This document shows, one piece after another, positions 6,950-14,144 of a stretch of 20,715 nucleotides of DNA (its first letter is position 1; every line of letters begins with the position of its first letter). The notes under the pieces are model-generated. The model worked only from the letters and a program-made list of their open reading frames with translations, did no database searches and was not told the DNA's origin. Both the position numbers and the translations under genes were made by a program. The DNA is from Geodermatophilaceae bacterium (GTDB taxonomy: Bacteria; Actinomycetota; Actinomycetes; Mycobacteriales; Geodermatophilaceae), in contig JACCUM010000112.1 in assembly GCA_013811805.1 (NCBI GenBank), positions 1-20,715 on the forward strand, read 5' to 3'.

Positions 6950-7711
6950 CTATGCAGAAGTCCGGCGGATTGCGGGAACCTGTCCGGGGAGGCCCAGTTC
7001 GGCCGCGCAGTCGTCGAGCATGGCCTCGAACAGGGTCAGGCTGTCGTCCATCGCCCAGTACAGATGCCCGAACGCTTCCAGCGTGACCATTCCGTACAAC
7101 CGGGACCACTGCCGCACGTACAGGTAGCGCACCGGCAGGGGTAGCTCGATCTCACCCTTGTCACTCTGCTCCAGCATCTTCAACAGCCGCGGATCGACCG
7201 AGCTCAGATCAGGTGGATGGATGACCCCTGCCTGCCACATCGCCACGAAGATCTCGGCGAACACTTTCCCGAAGCGCAGTCCCGCCTCATGGGTGCATCC
7301 AGCACTGTCCTGCGCCGCAGCGGTCAGTGGGCTGGCGAAGAGCAAGCCGTACTCCTGCCGATGCGCCAATGCCCAGTCCCGGAAGGCGTGCGCCATGGCG
7401 ATGAGCCGGGCGACCAGGTCTGACTCGTCGACGGCATCGCGAGCGTGGACCAGCTCCGCGATCAGTTCCTCGTACAGGCTCCCGCCAAGCAGGTCGAGTA
7501 GGTCGTCGTGGCCATCGACGTAGCGGTACAGGGCAGGGGCGGTCATGCCGATGGCCCGCCCTACTGCGCGCATGTTGATCTCCTCGCCCTGCCGGACGAG
7601 GTCCCGAGCGGCGACCAGGATCTCGTCGCGGGTCTGGGCCCGCGCCCGCTCCCGCCGGGTCGGCGCGGCGACCTCGATATTGGTGTTGACAGCGCTCACG
7701 CCCGCCAGCAT
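6950..7711 (-). CDS. TetR-family transcriptional regulator, divergent from MMPL exporter
   Basis: The protein has 253 residues from ATG 7711; a GTG at 7699 would shorten it by four. The N-terminal HTH (about residues 27-70) reads RDEILVAARDLVRQGEEIN, then MRAVGRAIGMTAPALYRYV, with the usual recognition helix ending in LYRYV. The C-terminal ligand/dimer domain (LIAMAHAFRDWALAHRQEYG, LLFASP) matches the WHG-type TetR C-terminal domain. Two 15-bp palindromes directly upstream of the ATG (7713-7727, 7729-7743) are the evident operators. The regulator therefore probably represses itself and the divergent MMPL exporter, with release by a hydrophobic ligand. The MpaB-family gene downstream on the same strand may be co-transcribed. 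Confidence 0.88.
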   Translation of the reverse strand: MLAGVSAVNTNIEVAAPTRRERARAQTRDEILVAARDLVRQGEEINMRAVGRAIGMTAPALYRYVDGHDDLLDLLGGSLYEELIAELVHARDAVDESDLVARLIAMAHAFRDWALAHRQEYGLLFASPLTAAAQDSAGCTHEAGLRFGKVFAEIFVAMWQAGVIHPPDLSSVDPRLLKMLEQSDKGEIELPLPVRYLYVRQWSRLYGMVTLEAFGHLYWAMDDSLTLFEAMLDDCAAELGLPGQVPAIRRTSA

Positions 7712-7712
7712 A

Positions 7713-7727
7713 GTGAACGTCGTTCAC
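7713..7727. promoter_or_regulatory. TetR operator 1, perfect 7-1-7 palindrome
   Basis: GTGAACG-T-CGTTCAC starts 2 nt upstream of the TetR ATG. Its centre (7720) is 16 nt from that of the second site. Confidence 0.75.
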
Positions 7728-7728
7728 C

Positions 7729-7743
7729 GTGAACATCGTTCAC
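7729..7743. promoter_or_regulatory. TetR operator 2, 15-bp near-perfect palindrome
   Basis: GTGAACA-T-CGTTCAC differs from operator 1 at one base. A further CGTTCAC half-site lies at 7756-7762, just before the MMPL ribosome site. The array fills most of the intergenic space, so binding would block both promoters. Confidence 0.72.
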
Positions 7744-7776
7744 GGACACGATGCCCGTTCACGAATGCATGGAGGA

Positions 7777-9993
7777 ATGATGGAGCGCTGGGGACGGCTC
7801 GTGGCGAGGCGTCGATGGTTGGTACTCGTAGCCGGTCTGCTGACGACGATCGCGGCGGCTGGATGGGGGCTCGGGGTGTTCGGAACGCTGTCCAACGGCG
7901 GCTTCGAGGATCCCGACAGCGAGTCGGCACGCGCCGATGCTGTCATCCTCGAGGCGTTCGGACGGACCGACGCCGACGTCCTTGTCCTATACGCCAGCCC
8001 GAACGGCATCCCCATCGAGCATCCGGCTTTCGAGCAGGCTGTGACCGAGACGCTCGCGGCGCTCCCGGCCGAGGAAGTTGTCCAAGCGGTGACGGCCTAC
8101 GACGACGGCGGGGGAACGGGGCTGGTCTCCGAGGACGGCTTGTCGACTCTGGTGCCGATCACCCTGGCCGGTGCCGATGACGACGCACGGGCCGAGACCT
8201 ACGACCGGATCCGAGATGGCCTCGACGCGCCTGGCCTGAGCAGCATTGTCGGCGGCCCCAGCGCAGTCTTCGCCGACGTCGGCGAGCAGGTCGAAGCCGA
8301 CATAGCCAGAGCCGAGGCAATCACCATTCCGCTGGTTGTGCTGCTGTGCGTGGTCATCTTCGGCAGCCTCGTCTCGGCTACCTTGCCCGCCCTGATCGGC
8401 GGCATTGCAATTCTCGGCTCCTTCGCCCTGCTGCGGCTGTTCACGACGGTGACCGACGTATCGATCTTCGCGATCAATGTCATAACGCTGTTGGGCGTGG
8501 GTCTGGCCATTGACTACGCGCTGTTCGTGGTGAGCCGGTTCCGCGAGGAACTGGCCGCCGGTCGCAGCACACCGGACGCCGTGGCGGCGACGATGGCGAC
8601 CGCCGGTCGTACCGTCATGTTCTCCGGTCTGACCGTAGCCGTCTCGCTGGCCTCCCTACTGCTCTTCCCGCAGGTCTTCTTGCGGTCGATGGGCTTTGGC
8701 GGCATGGCCGCCGTCCTCGTCGCGATGGTCACCGCCCTCACGATTCTTCCGGCGTTGCTGGCCGTACTCGGTCCCAAGGTCGACGCCGGACGGATGCGGT
8801 GGCGCCGCCGCCGGATCGACCGGTCGGTGACGGGTGCCGTCTCGGAGAACGGTGCATGGGCTCGGATCGCCCGGATGGTGATGCGGCGCCCCGTCGTCGT
8901 CATGACCACCGTGGTCGTCGGGCTGCTCGCGCTCGGTCTGCCGTTCCTGCGCGTCGAGTGGACCGGCGTCGACGAGCGAGTGCTGCCCGGGGGCACCGAA
9001 AGCAGGGTCGTGAGTGAGCGCCTGGCCGCAGACTTCCCTGGGCAGGACCTCAGCCACGCCGACGTGGTGGTATCCGGCGCCGAGCCGGCGGTCTTGCGGT
9101 CATACGCGCAGGCGCTCGGGGCAGTCGATGGGGTCCAGGATGTGACGCCCATGGGAGAACGGGACGGGACGGCGCTTTTCGACGTCAGCTATACAGCGAT
9201 CGACAACAGCGCGGAGGGCACTGCCCTGGTCGAGGACCTGCGGGCGGTCCCTGTGCGAGAAGGGGCGCAGGCGTTGGTTGGTGGCCAGAGCGCGCAATTG
9301 GTGGACCTGCTTGCCTCACTCGGCGACACACTGCCGTGGATGGGCCTGCTGGTCGTCCTGGCGATGCTCGTGCTGCTCTTCCTGGCCTTTGGCTCGCTGG
9401 TCCTGCCGGTCAAGGCGGTGCTGGTCAATGCGATCTCGGTGGTGGCCTCGTTCGGAGTGGTGGTGTGGATCTTCCAGGACGGGAATCTGTCCGAGCTGCT
9501 GGGCTTCACCCCGCTCGGCGCCCTCGATGCCACCCAGCCGATCCTGATGCTGGCCATCCTGTTCGGATTGTCGATGGACTACGAGGTCTTCCTGCTCTCC
9601 CGGATCCGCGAGCAGTGGGATCGCGGCGCCGACAACACCACCGCAGTCGCCGTCGGGTTGCAGAAGACCGGCTCGATCATCACGAGTGCCGCGCTACTGC
9701 TCGCGGTGGTGATCGGCGCCTTCGCCACGTCCGGAGTGACGTTCATCAAGATGATCGGGATCGGCATGCTGGTCGCGATTCTGGTCGACGCCACCGTCGT
9801 ACGAACCCTGCTGGTGCCCGCCGCGATGCGGTTGATGGGACGCGCCAACTGGTGGGCCCCGGCGCCGATGGCGAGGTGGTGGCAGCGGCACGGCTTCCAC
9901 GAGGCCCCGGCCATGCGGGTCGACCGAGTCGCCGCCGATGCCGAGGCCGATACCGAGGCAGAGGCCGAGCGGAGTCTGGTACGGACCAGCTGA
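7777..9993 (+). CDS. MMPL-family RND exporter
   Basis: The protein has 738 residues. ATG 7777 and ATG 7780 (MMERWGRL) follow GGAGGA at 7771-7776; spacing favours the second. Upstream in-frame starts (7729, 7765) lie in or next to the operators. The layout is the RND repeat: TM1 (RRRWLVLVAGLLTTIAAAG), a large extracytoplasmic loop, five helices, then a second half of the same shape. The proton-relay helices are recognisable as GLAIDYALFVVSRFREE (Asp at 246) and GLSMDYEVFLLSRIREQ (Asp at 601), both with the Asp-Tyr pair of MmpL transporters. The C-terminal tail is short and acidic, without a long cytoplasmic domain. Substrates of such MMPL proteins are lipids or hydrophobic compounds; this one's is unknown. 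Control by the divergent TetR is strongly suggested by the operators. A hairpin after the stop may end both convergent transcripts. Confidence 0.92.
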   Translation: MMERWGRLVARRRWLVLVAGLLTTIAAAGWGLGVFGTLSNGGFEDPDSESARADAVILEAFGRTDADVLVLYASPNGIPIEHPAFEQAVTETLAALPAEEVVQAVTAYDDGGGTGLVSEDGLSTLVPITLAGADDDARAETYDRIRDGLDAPGLSSIVGGPSAVFADVGEQVEADIARAEAITIPLVVLLCVVIFGSLVSATLPALIGGIAILGSFALLRLFTTVTDVSIFAINVITLLGVGLAIDYALFVVSRFREELAAGRSTPDAVAATMATAGRTVMFSGLTVAVSLASLLLFPQVFLRSMGFGGMAAVLVAMVTALTILPALLAVLGPKVDAGRMRWRRRRIDRSVTGAVSENGAWARIARMVMRRPVVVMTTVVVGLLALGLPFLRVEWTGVDERVLPGGTESRVVSERLAADFPGQDLSHADVVVSGAEPAVLRSYAQALGAVDGVQDVTPMGERDGTALFDVSYTAIDNSAEGTALVEDLRAVPVREGAQALVGGQSAQLVDLLASLGDTLPWMGLLVVLAMLVLLFLAFGSLVLPVKAVLVNAISVVASFGVVVWIFQDGNLSELLGFTPLGALDATQPILMLAILFGLSMDYEVFLLSRIREQWDRGADNTTAVAVGLQKTGSIITSAALLLAVVIGAFATSGVTFIKMIGIGMLVAILVDATVVRTLLVPAAMRLMGRANWWAPAPMARWWQRHGFHEAPAMRVDRVAADAEADTEAEAERSLVRTS

Positions 9994-9994
9994 G

Positions 9995-10020
9995 GCGGGA
10001 GGGCGCCGGTCCCTCGCCGC
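9995..10020. terminator. Bulged hairpin between convergent genes
   Basis: GCGGGAGGG and CCCTCGCCGC pair as 5 bp, one bulged G, then 4 bp, around a 7-nt loop. It sits in the 30-nt gap between the MMPL stop and the stop of the minus-strand DUF2510 gene. There is no T tract, as is common in actinobacteria. Confidence 0.45.
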
Positions 10021-10023
10021 GGG

Positions 10024-10500
10024 TCAGCGCGCGGCGAACCAGTGGATGAAGCCGCAGCGCCGGCAGATCAGGCAGTTGGCGGTGGCATTGAACGCGTCGA
10101 GATCGAACATTGTCATGCCGCGGGTGTTGAGCAGGAATTCCGCCTGTGAGAAGTCGGTGAACTGACAGCTCACGCAGCGCAGCCCCTGCGCGCCGGACTG
10201 AGGAGCCTGCTGCTGGCCCCACTGGCGGTCCTGAGATGGCGGCTGCGCTCGCTGTTGACTCCACTGCTGGCCTTGCTGGTGCTGCGGCTGGCGGCCATGC
10301 GTCTGGGCCTGCTCGGGCTGCTGCGAATGCTGACCGTGGGAAGGCTGCTGGCCGTACTGGTCGGGATATGGCTGCTGTGGCGCTCCGGTCGGCGGCTGCC
10401 GCAGCTGTCCCCAACTCACCCCGTTCCACCACCGTTCACCATTGCCCTCCGGATCGGGATACCAGCCGGCTGGTGTACCGCCGCCCTGTCCTTCGGTCAT
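10024..10500 (-). CDS. DUF2510 - Gln-rich linker - zinc-ribbon protein
   Basis: The protein has 158 residues from the ATG at 10500, with GGAGG 6 nt upstream; a start at 10590 would overlap the divergent gene. Three parts are visible. Residues 10-32 are a DUF2510 motif (AGWYPDPEGNGERWWNGVSW). Residues 33-105 are a disordered Gln/Pro/His-rich linker. Residues 107-158 have Cys109-x2-Cys112, a middle block (LNTRGMTMFDLDAFN) and Cys143-x2-Cys146-x2-Cys149 before GFIHWFAAR. The last part resembles stand-alone zinc-ribbon proteins ending CGHIEWF. No membrane segment follows, unlike many DUF2510 proteins, so it is probably cytoplasmic. Function is unknown; metal binding is inference from the cysteines. 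It is divergent from the amidohydrolase with a 57-nt gap. Confidence 0.82.
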   Translation of the reverse strand: MTEGQGGGTPAGWYPDPEGNGERWWNGVSWGQLRQPPTGAPQQPYPDQYGQQPSHGQHSQQPEQAQTHGRQPQHQQGQQWSQQRAQPPSQDRQWGQQQAPQSGAQGLRCVSCQFTDFSQAEFLLNTRGMTMFDLDAFNATANCLICRRCGFIHWFAAR

Positions 10501-10557
10501 CGACATCCTCCATGAGAGCCTTGCTTGCTCGATGTTCAGCTTGTGGGGTGAGCAGGC

Positions 10558-11838
10558 ATGGTCGCAGACGGCGATTCCTTGGACATTCACCGGGCGCGCC
10601 TGCGCGACGGCAGCGTTTGTGACATCGACATCCGGGCCGGCCGGATCTCCAGGATCTCCGAGTCATCCTCCGGTCGCGTCCAGCACAGCAGCGAGCCGGG
10701 AAGAGCCGCAGTGCCAGCGATCGAGGCCGAGGGCCGGCTGGTGACTGAATCGTTCGTCGACGCCCACCTGCATCTGGACAAGGTGTACACGCTGCCGATG
10801 ATCGGCGAGGCGGCCCTCGCGGCGTACACCGGTGCAGGGATGACTGATGCGGCGACCGGCATCGAACTCGCCAGGGCGGTGAAAGCCGACTACGACCGGG
10901 CGTGGATCACCCCGAACGTCACGAGAGCCCTTCGCGATGCGGTCCGGCACGGAGTCCTGCACATCCAGGCATTCGTCGACGTCGACACCGTTTCCGGGCT
11001 CGAGGGCCTGTACGGCGTTCTCAACGCCCGCGCGGAGTTTGCGGCCGTTCTCGACATTCAGGTGGTGGCCTTCCCGCAGGACGGGCTGTTGCGCGACTCC
11101 GGGGCGTCGGCGTTGTGCGAACAGGCAATGCGACTCGGGGCCGACGTCGTCGGTGGGATCCCCTGGATCGAGCACAGCGAGAAGGACATGGCCGCACACG
11201 TCGAGTGGGCGTGTGCACTGGCGGCCGAACTCGGGACCCGGGTTGCCATGCTCGTCGACGACACGGGTGATCCGTCGTTGCATACCAGCGCACTGTTGGG
11301 TCGTTCGATGCTCGAGCACGGCTTGGTCGGGCGCGGAGTCGCCTGCCATGCCCGTGCCGTGGGTCTGTATCCGGTCGAGGAGCAGGTCCGCCTGGCCGAT
11401 CTGGCCCGCGAGGCTGGCCTTGGCTTCGTCAGTGATCCGCACACCGGACCGTTGGCCCTGCCGGTCGAACGATTCCTCGCGTTGGGAGTCACCGTGGCCC
11501 TCGGTCAGGACGACATCGAGGATGCCTACTACCCGTACGGCCGGCACAACATGCTCGAGGTCGCCTTCCTAGCCTCACACCTGTTGGAGCTCAAGACTTC
11601 TGCCGACCAGGCGCAGTTGCTGGACATGGTCACCCGTGCGGCGGCACGGGTACTCGGCATAGCCGACCATCAGCTGGCTGTCGGTAACGCGGCCAATCTC
11701 TGTGTGCATCACTCCGAGCGGCTTGTCGATGTCCTGCGCGAGCACGCCGCCCCCCGTTGGGTGATCAGCAGAGGGCGGATCGTCGCTGAGACCGAGCAGG
11801 TCACCGTCTGGGGTTCCGGGTCCGATCCGACTGGGTAG
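10558..11838 (+). CDS. CodA/AtzC-like amidohydrolase with altered active site
   Basis: The protein has 426 residues; the ATG is preceded by GGGGTGAG. It follows the cytosine-deaminase branch of the amidohydrolase superfamily: N-terminal beta part, then FVDAHLHLDK (His70, His72 metal pair), CHARAVG (His264) and LGQDDIEDAYYPYGRHNML (Asp318/319), matching CodA's GHDDVFDPWYPLG block. However, the strand that carries His214 and Glu217 in E. coli CodA reads AMLVDDTGDP here, placing Leu232 and Asp235 at those positions, and the His of GHDD is Gln. I recall close relatives sharing the GQDD form, so this is probably a distinct subfamily rather than a decayed gene. It would hydrolyse a C-N bond in a cyclic amide or amine; the substrate is unknown. 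No transporter or regulator lies beside it. Confidence 0.82.
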   Translation: MVADGDSLDIHRARLRDGSVCDIDIRAGRISRISESSSGRVQHSSEPGRAAVPAIEAEGRLVTESFVDAHLHLDKVYTLPMIGEAALAAYTGAGMTDAATGIELARAVKADYDRAWITPNVTRALRDAVRHGVLHIQAFVDVDTVSGLEGLYGVLNARAEFAAVLDIQVVAFPQDGLLRDSGASALCEQAMRLGADVVGGIPWIEHSEKDMAAHVEWACALAAELGTRVAMLVDDTGDPSLHTSALLGRSMLEHGLVGRGVACHARAVGLYPVEEQVRLADLAREAGLGFVSDPHTGPLALPVERFLALGVTVALGQDDIEDAYYPYGRHNMLEVAFLASHLLELKTSADQAQLLDMVTRAAARVLGIADHQLAVGNAANLCVHHSERLVDVLREHAAPRWVISRGRIVAETEQVTVWGSGSDPTG

Positions 11839-11873
11839 GTCCCAAGCCCGCGGGGAACGTGTGCCCAATCCTC

Positions 11874-11942
11874 GTGATCTTGACCTTATTGCGGTTTTCC
11901 GCGCATTTAGTCGGCGTGTCGCCACCACAAGGTCAAGATCAC
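11874..11942. repeat. 14-bp perfect inverted repeat with 41-nt loop
   Basis: GTGATCTTGACCTT (11874-11887) is exactly complementary to AAGGTCAAGATCAC (11929-11942). The 41-nt interior is AT-richer than its surroundings (e.g. GCGGTTTTCCGCGCATTTAG). It could be a terminator for the amidohydrolase, a REP-like palindromic element or the relic of a small inverted-repeat transposon. No target duplication is evident. Confidence 0.7.
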
Positions 11943-11966
11943 CACGGAAACCCACCGGACTGCCGC

Positions 11967-12106
11967 CCGACGACGCAGGCCCAGCGGCGCCCGCGCCCTC
12001 CCTCGCCGGCACGGGCGTCGCCCCCGGCGACGCAAGCCGAGCCAGGCCGTGCCCGGTCATTCCTGCCACACTTCAACCCCCCGCTGGCCGGCGACGCAAG
12101 CAGAGC
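11967..12106. repeat. Three degenerate 19-bp direct repeats
   Basis: Copies at 11967-11985, 12024-12042 and 12088-12106. The second and third (CCGGCGACGCAAGCCGAGC and CCGGCGACGCAAGCAGAGC) differ at one base; the first matches at most positions. Spacing is 57 and 64 nt. Copies are too few and too degenerate for CRISPR. Confidence 0.5.
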
Positions 12107-12244
12107 GGGGCAGTAGCCCTCGTTACTGCGCTTCTATTGCCCTCAAGCCCAACCCTGCAGGCGCACCGGCCGAGACCCGGTCCGCCAGCTCCAGTCGTCG
12201 AGCCGCTTACGCTCCTGTCCGCTGGCGCGGTGCAGGATGACGAG

Positions 12245-12904
12245 ATGAGGACGTTACTGACCCAGGAGGGACTCGACCGAGCTCTCGAGGAGTTCAGCTC
12301 ATGGCGCTTTCACCGCGGTGCGATCCGGACGCGCATCCAGGCAGCGGACTTCCGTGCCGCGATCGCACTCGTCGGCAGGATCGCGGAAGTGGCCGAAGAG
12401 ATGGACCACCACCCGGACATCGACATCCGGTGGCGCAACGTCGATGTCGCGTTGGTGACACATTCAGCGGGCGGCATCACGGAATTGGACGTGAAGCAGG
12501 CCAGACGAATCGCCGACCTTGCAGCCGAGGCCGGAGCCCAGATCGCGGTGCCGACCCATCCCAGTGACGGCATCGAAATCGGGATCGACTGCATGGACCC
12601 GGCGGCCATCCGGGATTTCTGGCGGGTCGGCCTCGGCCTTACCGAACACACCGGTTCCGACGGAACCATCGACCTCATCGGCACCGAGGAAGACTCGCCG
12701 GGGGTCTGGTTCCAGCAGATGACCGAACCGCGGGCTCAGCGCAACCGCATCCATATCGACGTGTACGTGCCGCCGGAGAAGGCCGAGGCACGGGTCGCGG
12801 CGGTCGTGGCTGCGGGCGGCCGCTTGGTGACCGACGAATACGCGCCGAGTTGGTGGGTGCTCGCCGACGCCGAGGGCAACGAGTTGTGCGTCTGCGTCCG
12901 ATGA
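12245..12904 (+). CDS. Pterin-4a-carbinolamine dehydratase fused to a VOC (glyoxalase-like) domain
   Basis: The protein has 219 residues from ATG 12245 (AGGA about 8 nt upstream). Residues 1-95 are a PCD/DCoH domain with the catalytic set DHHPD (54-58), the strand DIRWRNVDVALVTHSAGGIT (His73) and a final ARRIADLAAEA helix. This enzyme dehydrates 4a-hydroxytetrahydrobiopterin, recycling the pterin cofactor of aromatic amino acid hydroxylases; bacterial members can have other roles. Residues 105-219 form a VOC half (IEIGIDCMDPAAIRDFW, GVWFQQM, NRIHIDVYVP and the end WWVLADAEGNELCVC). The same two-domain order occurs in other actinobacteria. No pterin-dependent hydroxylase lies nearby, so the partner reaction is unknown. 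Confidence 0.87.
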   Translation: MRTLLTQEGLDRALEEFSSWRFHRGAIRTRIQAADFRAAIALVGRIAEVAEEMDHHPDIDIRWRNVDVALVTHSAGGITELDVKQARRIADLAAEAGAQIAVPTHPSDGIEIGIDCMDPAAIRDFWRVGLGLTEHTGSDGTIDLIGTEEDSPGVWFQQMTEPRAQRNRIHIDVYVPPEKAEARVAAVVAAGGRLVTDEYAPSWWVLADAEGNELCVCVR

Positions 12905-12926
12905 CCGTCATCTCTCGCAGAGCCGC

Positions 12927-14126
12927 TCAGGCGTAGGCCACCAGCCCATCGGCGCTGATCGCGATCAGCGCCGGACCAGCTATTTCTAGGCGAAGCAGCC
13001 CATCCTGGCTGCCCCCTGGAGGAGTCCCCTGATCGGCAACGATCGGTCGGTCGAGCTCCTGACCGGTCGACGCATCACGGATGACGAACTCTCCGCCCTC
13101 GGGTACGACGACGCCGAGGTCGTTCAGGGCAGGTAACCCTGTTGCCGCAACGCTCCACAGGAGCGTCCCGCTGACCGGGTCGACGCCGTAGAGCCGCTCG
13201 GCGAGATACACCAACGGAACTCCGCCCCTGCCCGACGTCTCGGCGAACAGAGTGGCGGCTGACTCCGCGGATTCTTCTGACTCCAGTGATTCGGCGGACT
13301 CAACGGCAGTGTCCACAGTGGATAACAGAGAGCCATTCCGTGCGCTGAGAATTCTGAGCTGTTGCCCGGCAAGAAGACTCACGACTCCGTCGACGCCGAG
13401 CACCGTGACGTCATCTTCGGGGGGCGCAACCCGCCACTGCGGATCCCCGCTGTAGAGGTCGAACTGCGCCAACCATGCCGTCCCGGTGGTACAGCTCTCC
13501 AGAACCACAACCCCGTTGATGCCGATGCCGATACTGGCCAGTTCGCAGCCCTGTGGAGGGTTGTACCGCCACCGGATGGAGTTCCCGACCGCGTCGAGGA
13601 CCGCGATCCCGCCAGGTGTGGCAGCCAGCGCCGCGGTACCGGAGCCGAGCAGGCTCAGCTGGTCGCTGAAGCCGACGTTGCGGTACCACCGGCGTACCCC
13701 CGAGCCGGCCTCCAGTGCCACTGCCTCGTTGCACCGGCCGGTGGTTCGGAAGATGGCGATCACGACGTCATCGAGGACAGTCAGGTCACACATCGTTGCG
13801 TTGGGGCGCAAGTAGTGCCAGCGTTCTTCGCCAGACAACGGATCGAGCCCGCGTACGCCGTGCTCGTTCGCTGTGATGACGGTGCCGCTGGCCACACTGC
13901 GCTGGTCGTCGGCGGCGGACTGTGCGGACCACCGGGTCTCGAGTTGCTCGGCCAACGGCGCACTGGAGATCGCCGGAGGACTGGCAGCGGTCCGTACGTC
14001 AGTGCTTCCCGCATTGCTGGTCCCGGCGAGAATCAGCCCGGCCACCAAGGCGATCACCAGTACTGCCAGCCAGGTCAAGGCTGGCCAGGACGGCCGCGGC
14101 AATCGGCGCGGAAGAACCCGACTCAC
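12927..14126 (-). CDS. Membrane-anchored PQQ-type beta-propeller protein (Rv3212-like)
   Basis: The protein has 399 residues from GTG 14126, which lies 18 nt after the helicase stop; the ribosome site is poor, so translation may depend on the upstream gene. After a basic start there is one membrane anchor (about residues 16-34, LTWLAVLVIALVAGLILAG). The rest carries propeller blade repeats with W/Y-rich strand ends: GLDPLSGEERWHYL, ALEAGSGVRRWYRN, VLDAVGNSIRWRYN, YSGDPQWRVAP and GVDPVSGTLLWSV. A short acidic/serine insert (ESAESLESEESAESA) lies between two blades. The extracytoplasmic propeller probably binds a partner protein; there is no enzyme motif. In M. tuberculosis the corresponding gene after rhlE is Rv3212. 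Confidence 0.83.
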   Translation of the reverse strand: MSRVLPRRLPRPSWPALTWLAVLVIALVAGLILAGTSNAGSTDVRTAASPPAISSAPLAEQLETRWSAQSAADDQRSVASGTVITANEHGVRGLDPLSGEERWHYLRPNATMCDLTVLDDVVIAIFRTTGRCNEAVALEAGSGVRRWYRNVGFSDQLSLLGSGTAALAATPGGIAVLDAVGNSIRWRYNPPQGCELASIGIGINGVVVLESCTTGTAWLAQFDLYSGDPQWRVAPPEDDVTVLGVDGVVSLLAGQQLRILSARNGSLLSTVDTAVESAESLESEESAESAATLFAETSGRGGVPLVYLAERLYGVDPVSGTLLWSVAATGLPALNDLGVVVPEGGEFVIRDASTGQELDRPIVADQGTPPGGSQDGLLRLEIAGPALIAISADGLVAYA

Positions 14127-14144
14127 CAGCGGAAGAGCTGAGTC

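Larger units (their letters stand above)
11839..12244. other. Non-coding, repeat-bearing spacer
   Basis: About 400 nt lie between the amidohydrolase and the PCD-VOC gene. An open frame covers most of it (from 11861), continuous with the PCD gene, but its translation is low-complexity Pro/Arg/Ala and resembles no protein. The stretch holds a 14-bp inverted repeat and three degenerate 19-bp direct repeats, which are listed separately. The PCD promoter must lie in the right part; I see no clear -35/-10 pair. Confidence 0.6.

Noticed and set aside
10236..10622. Plus-strand open frames opposite the Gln-rich gene
   Set aside because: These are antisense to the Gln codons of the DUF2510 protein (read as Leu/Ala); the minus-strand product has recognisable domains at both ends.
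11967..12106. Possible CRISPR array
   Set aside because: Only three degenerate copies with unequal spacing, and no cas genes.
11861..12244. 128-codon N-terminal extension of the PCD-VOC protein
   Set aside because: It is low-complexity Pro/Ala/Arg sequence over a repeat-bearing spacer; PCD proteins begin at the MRTLLTQ block, which has its own ribosome site.
13262..13315. Acidic/serine repeat in the propeller gene as a phase-variable tract
   Set aside because: The codons vary between units and there is no exact tandem repeat, so slippage is unlikely.
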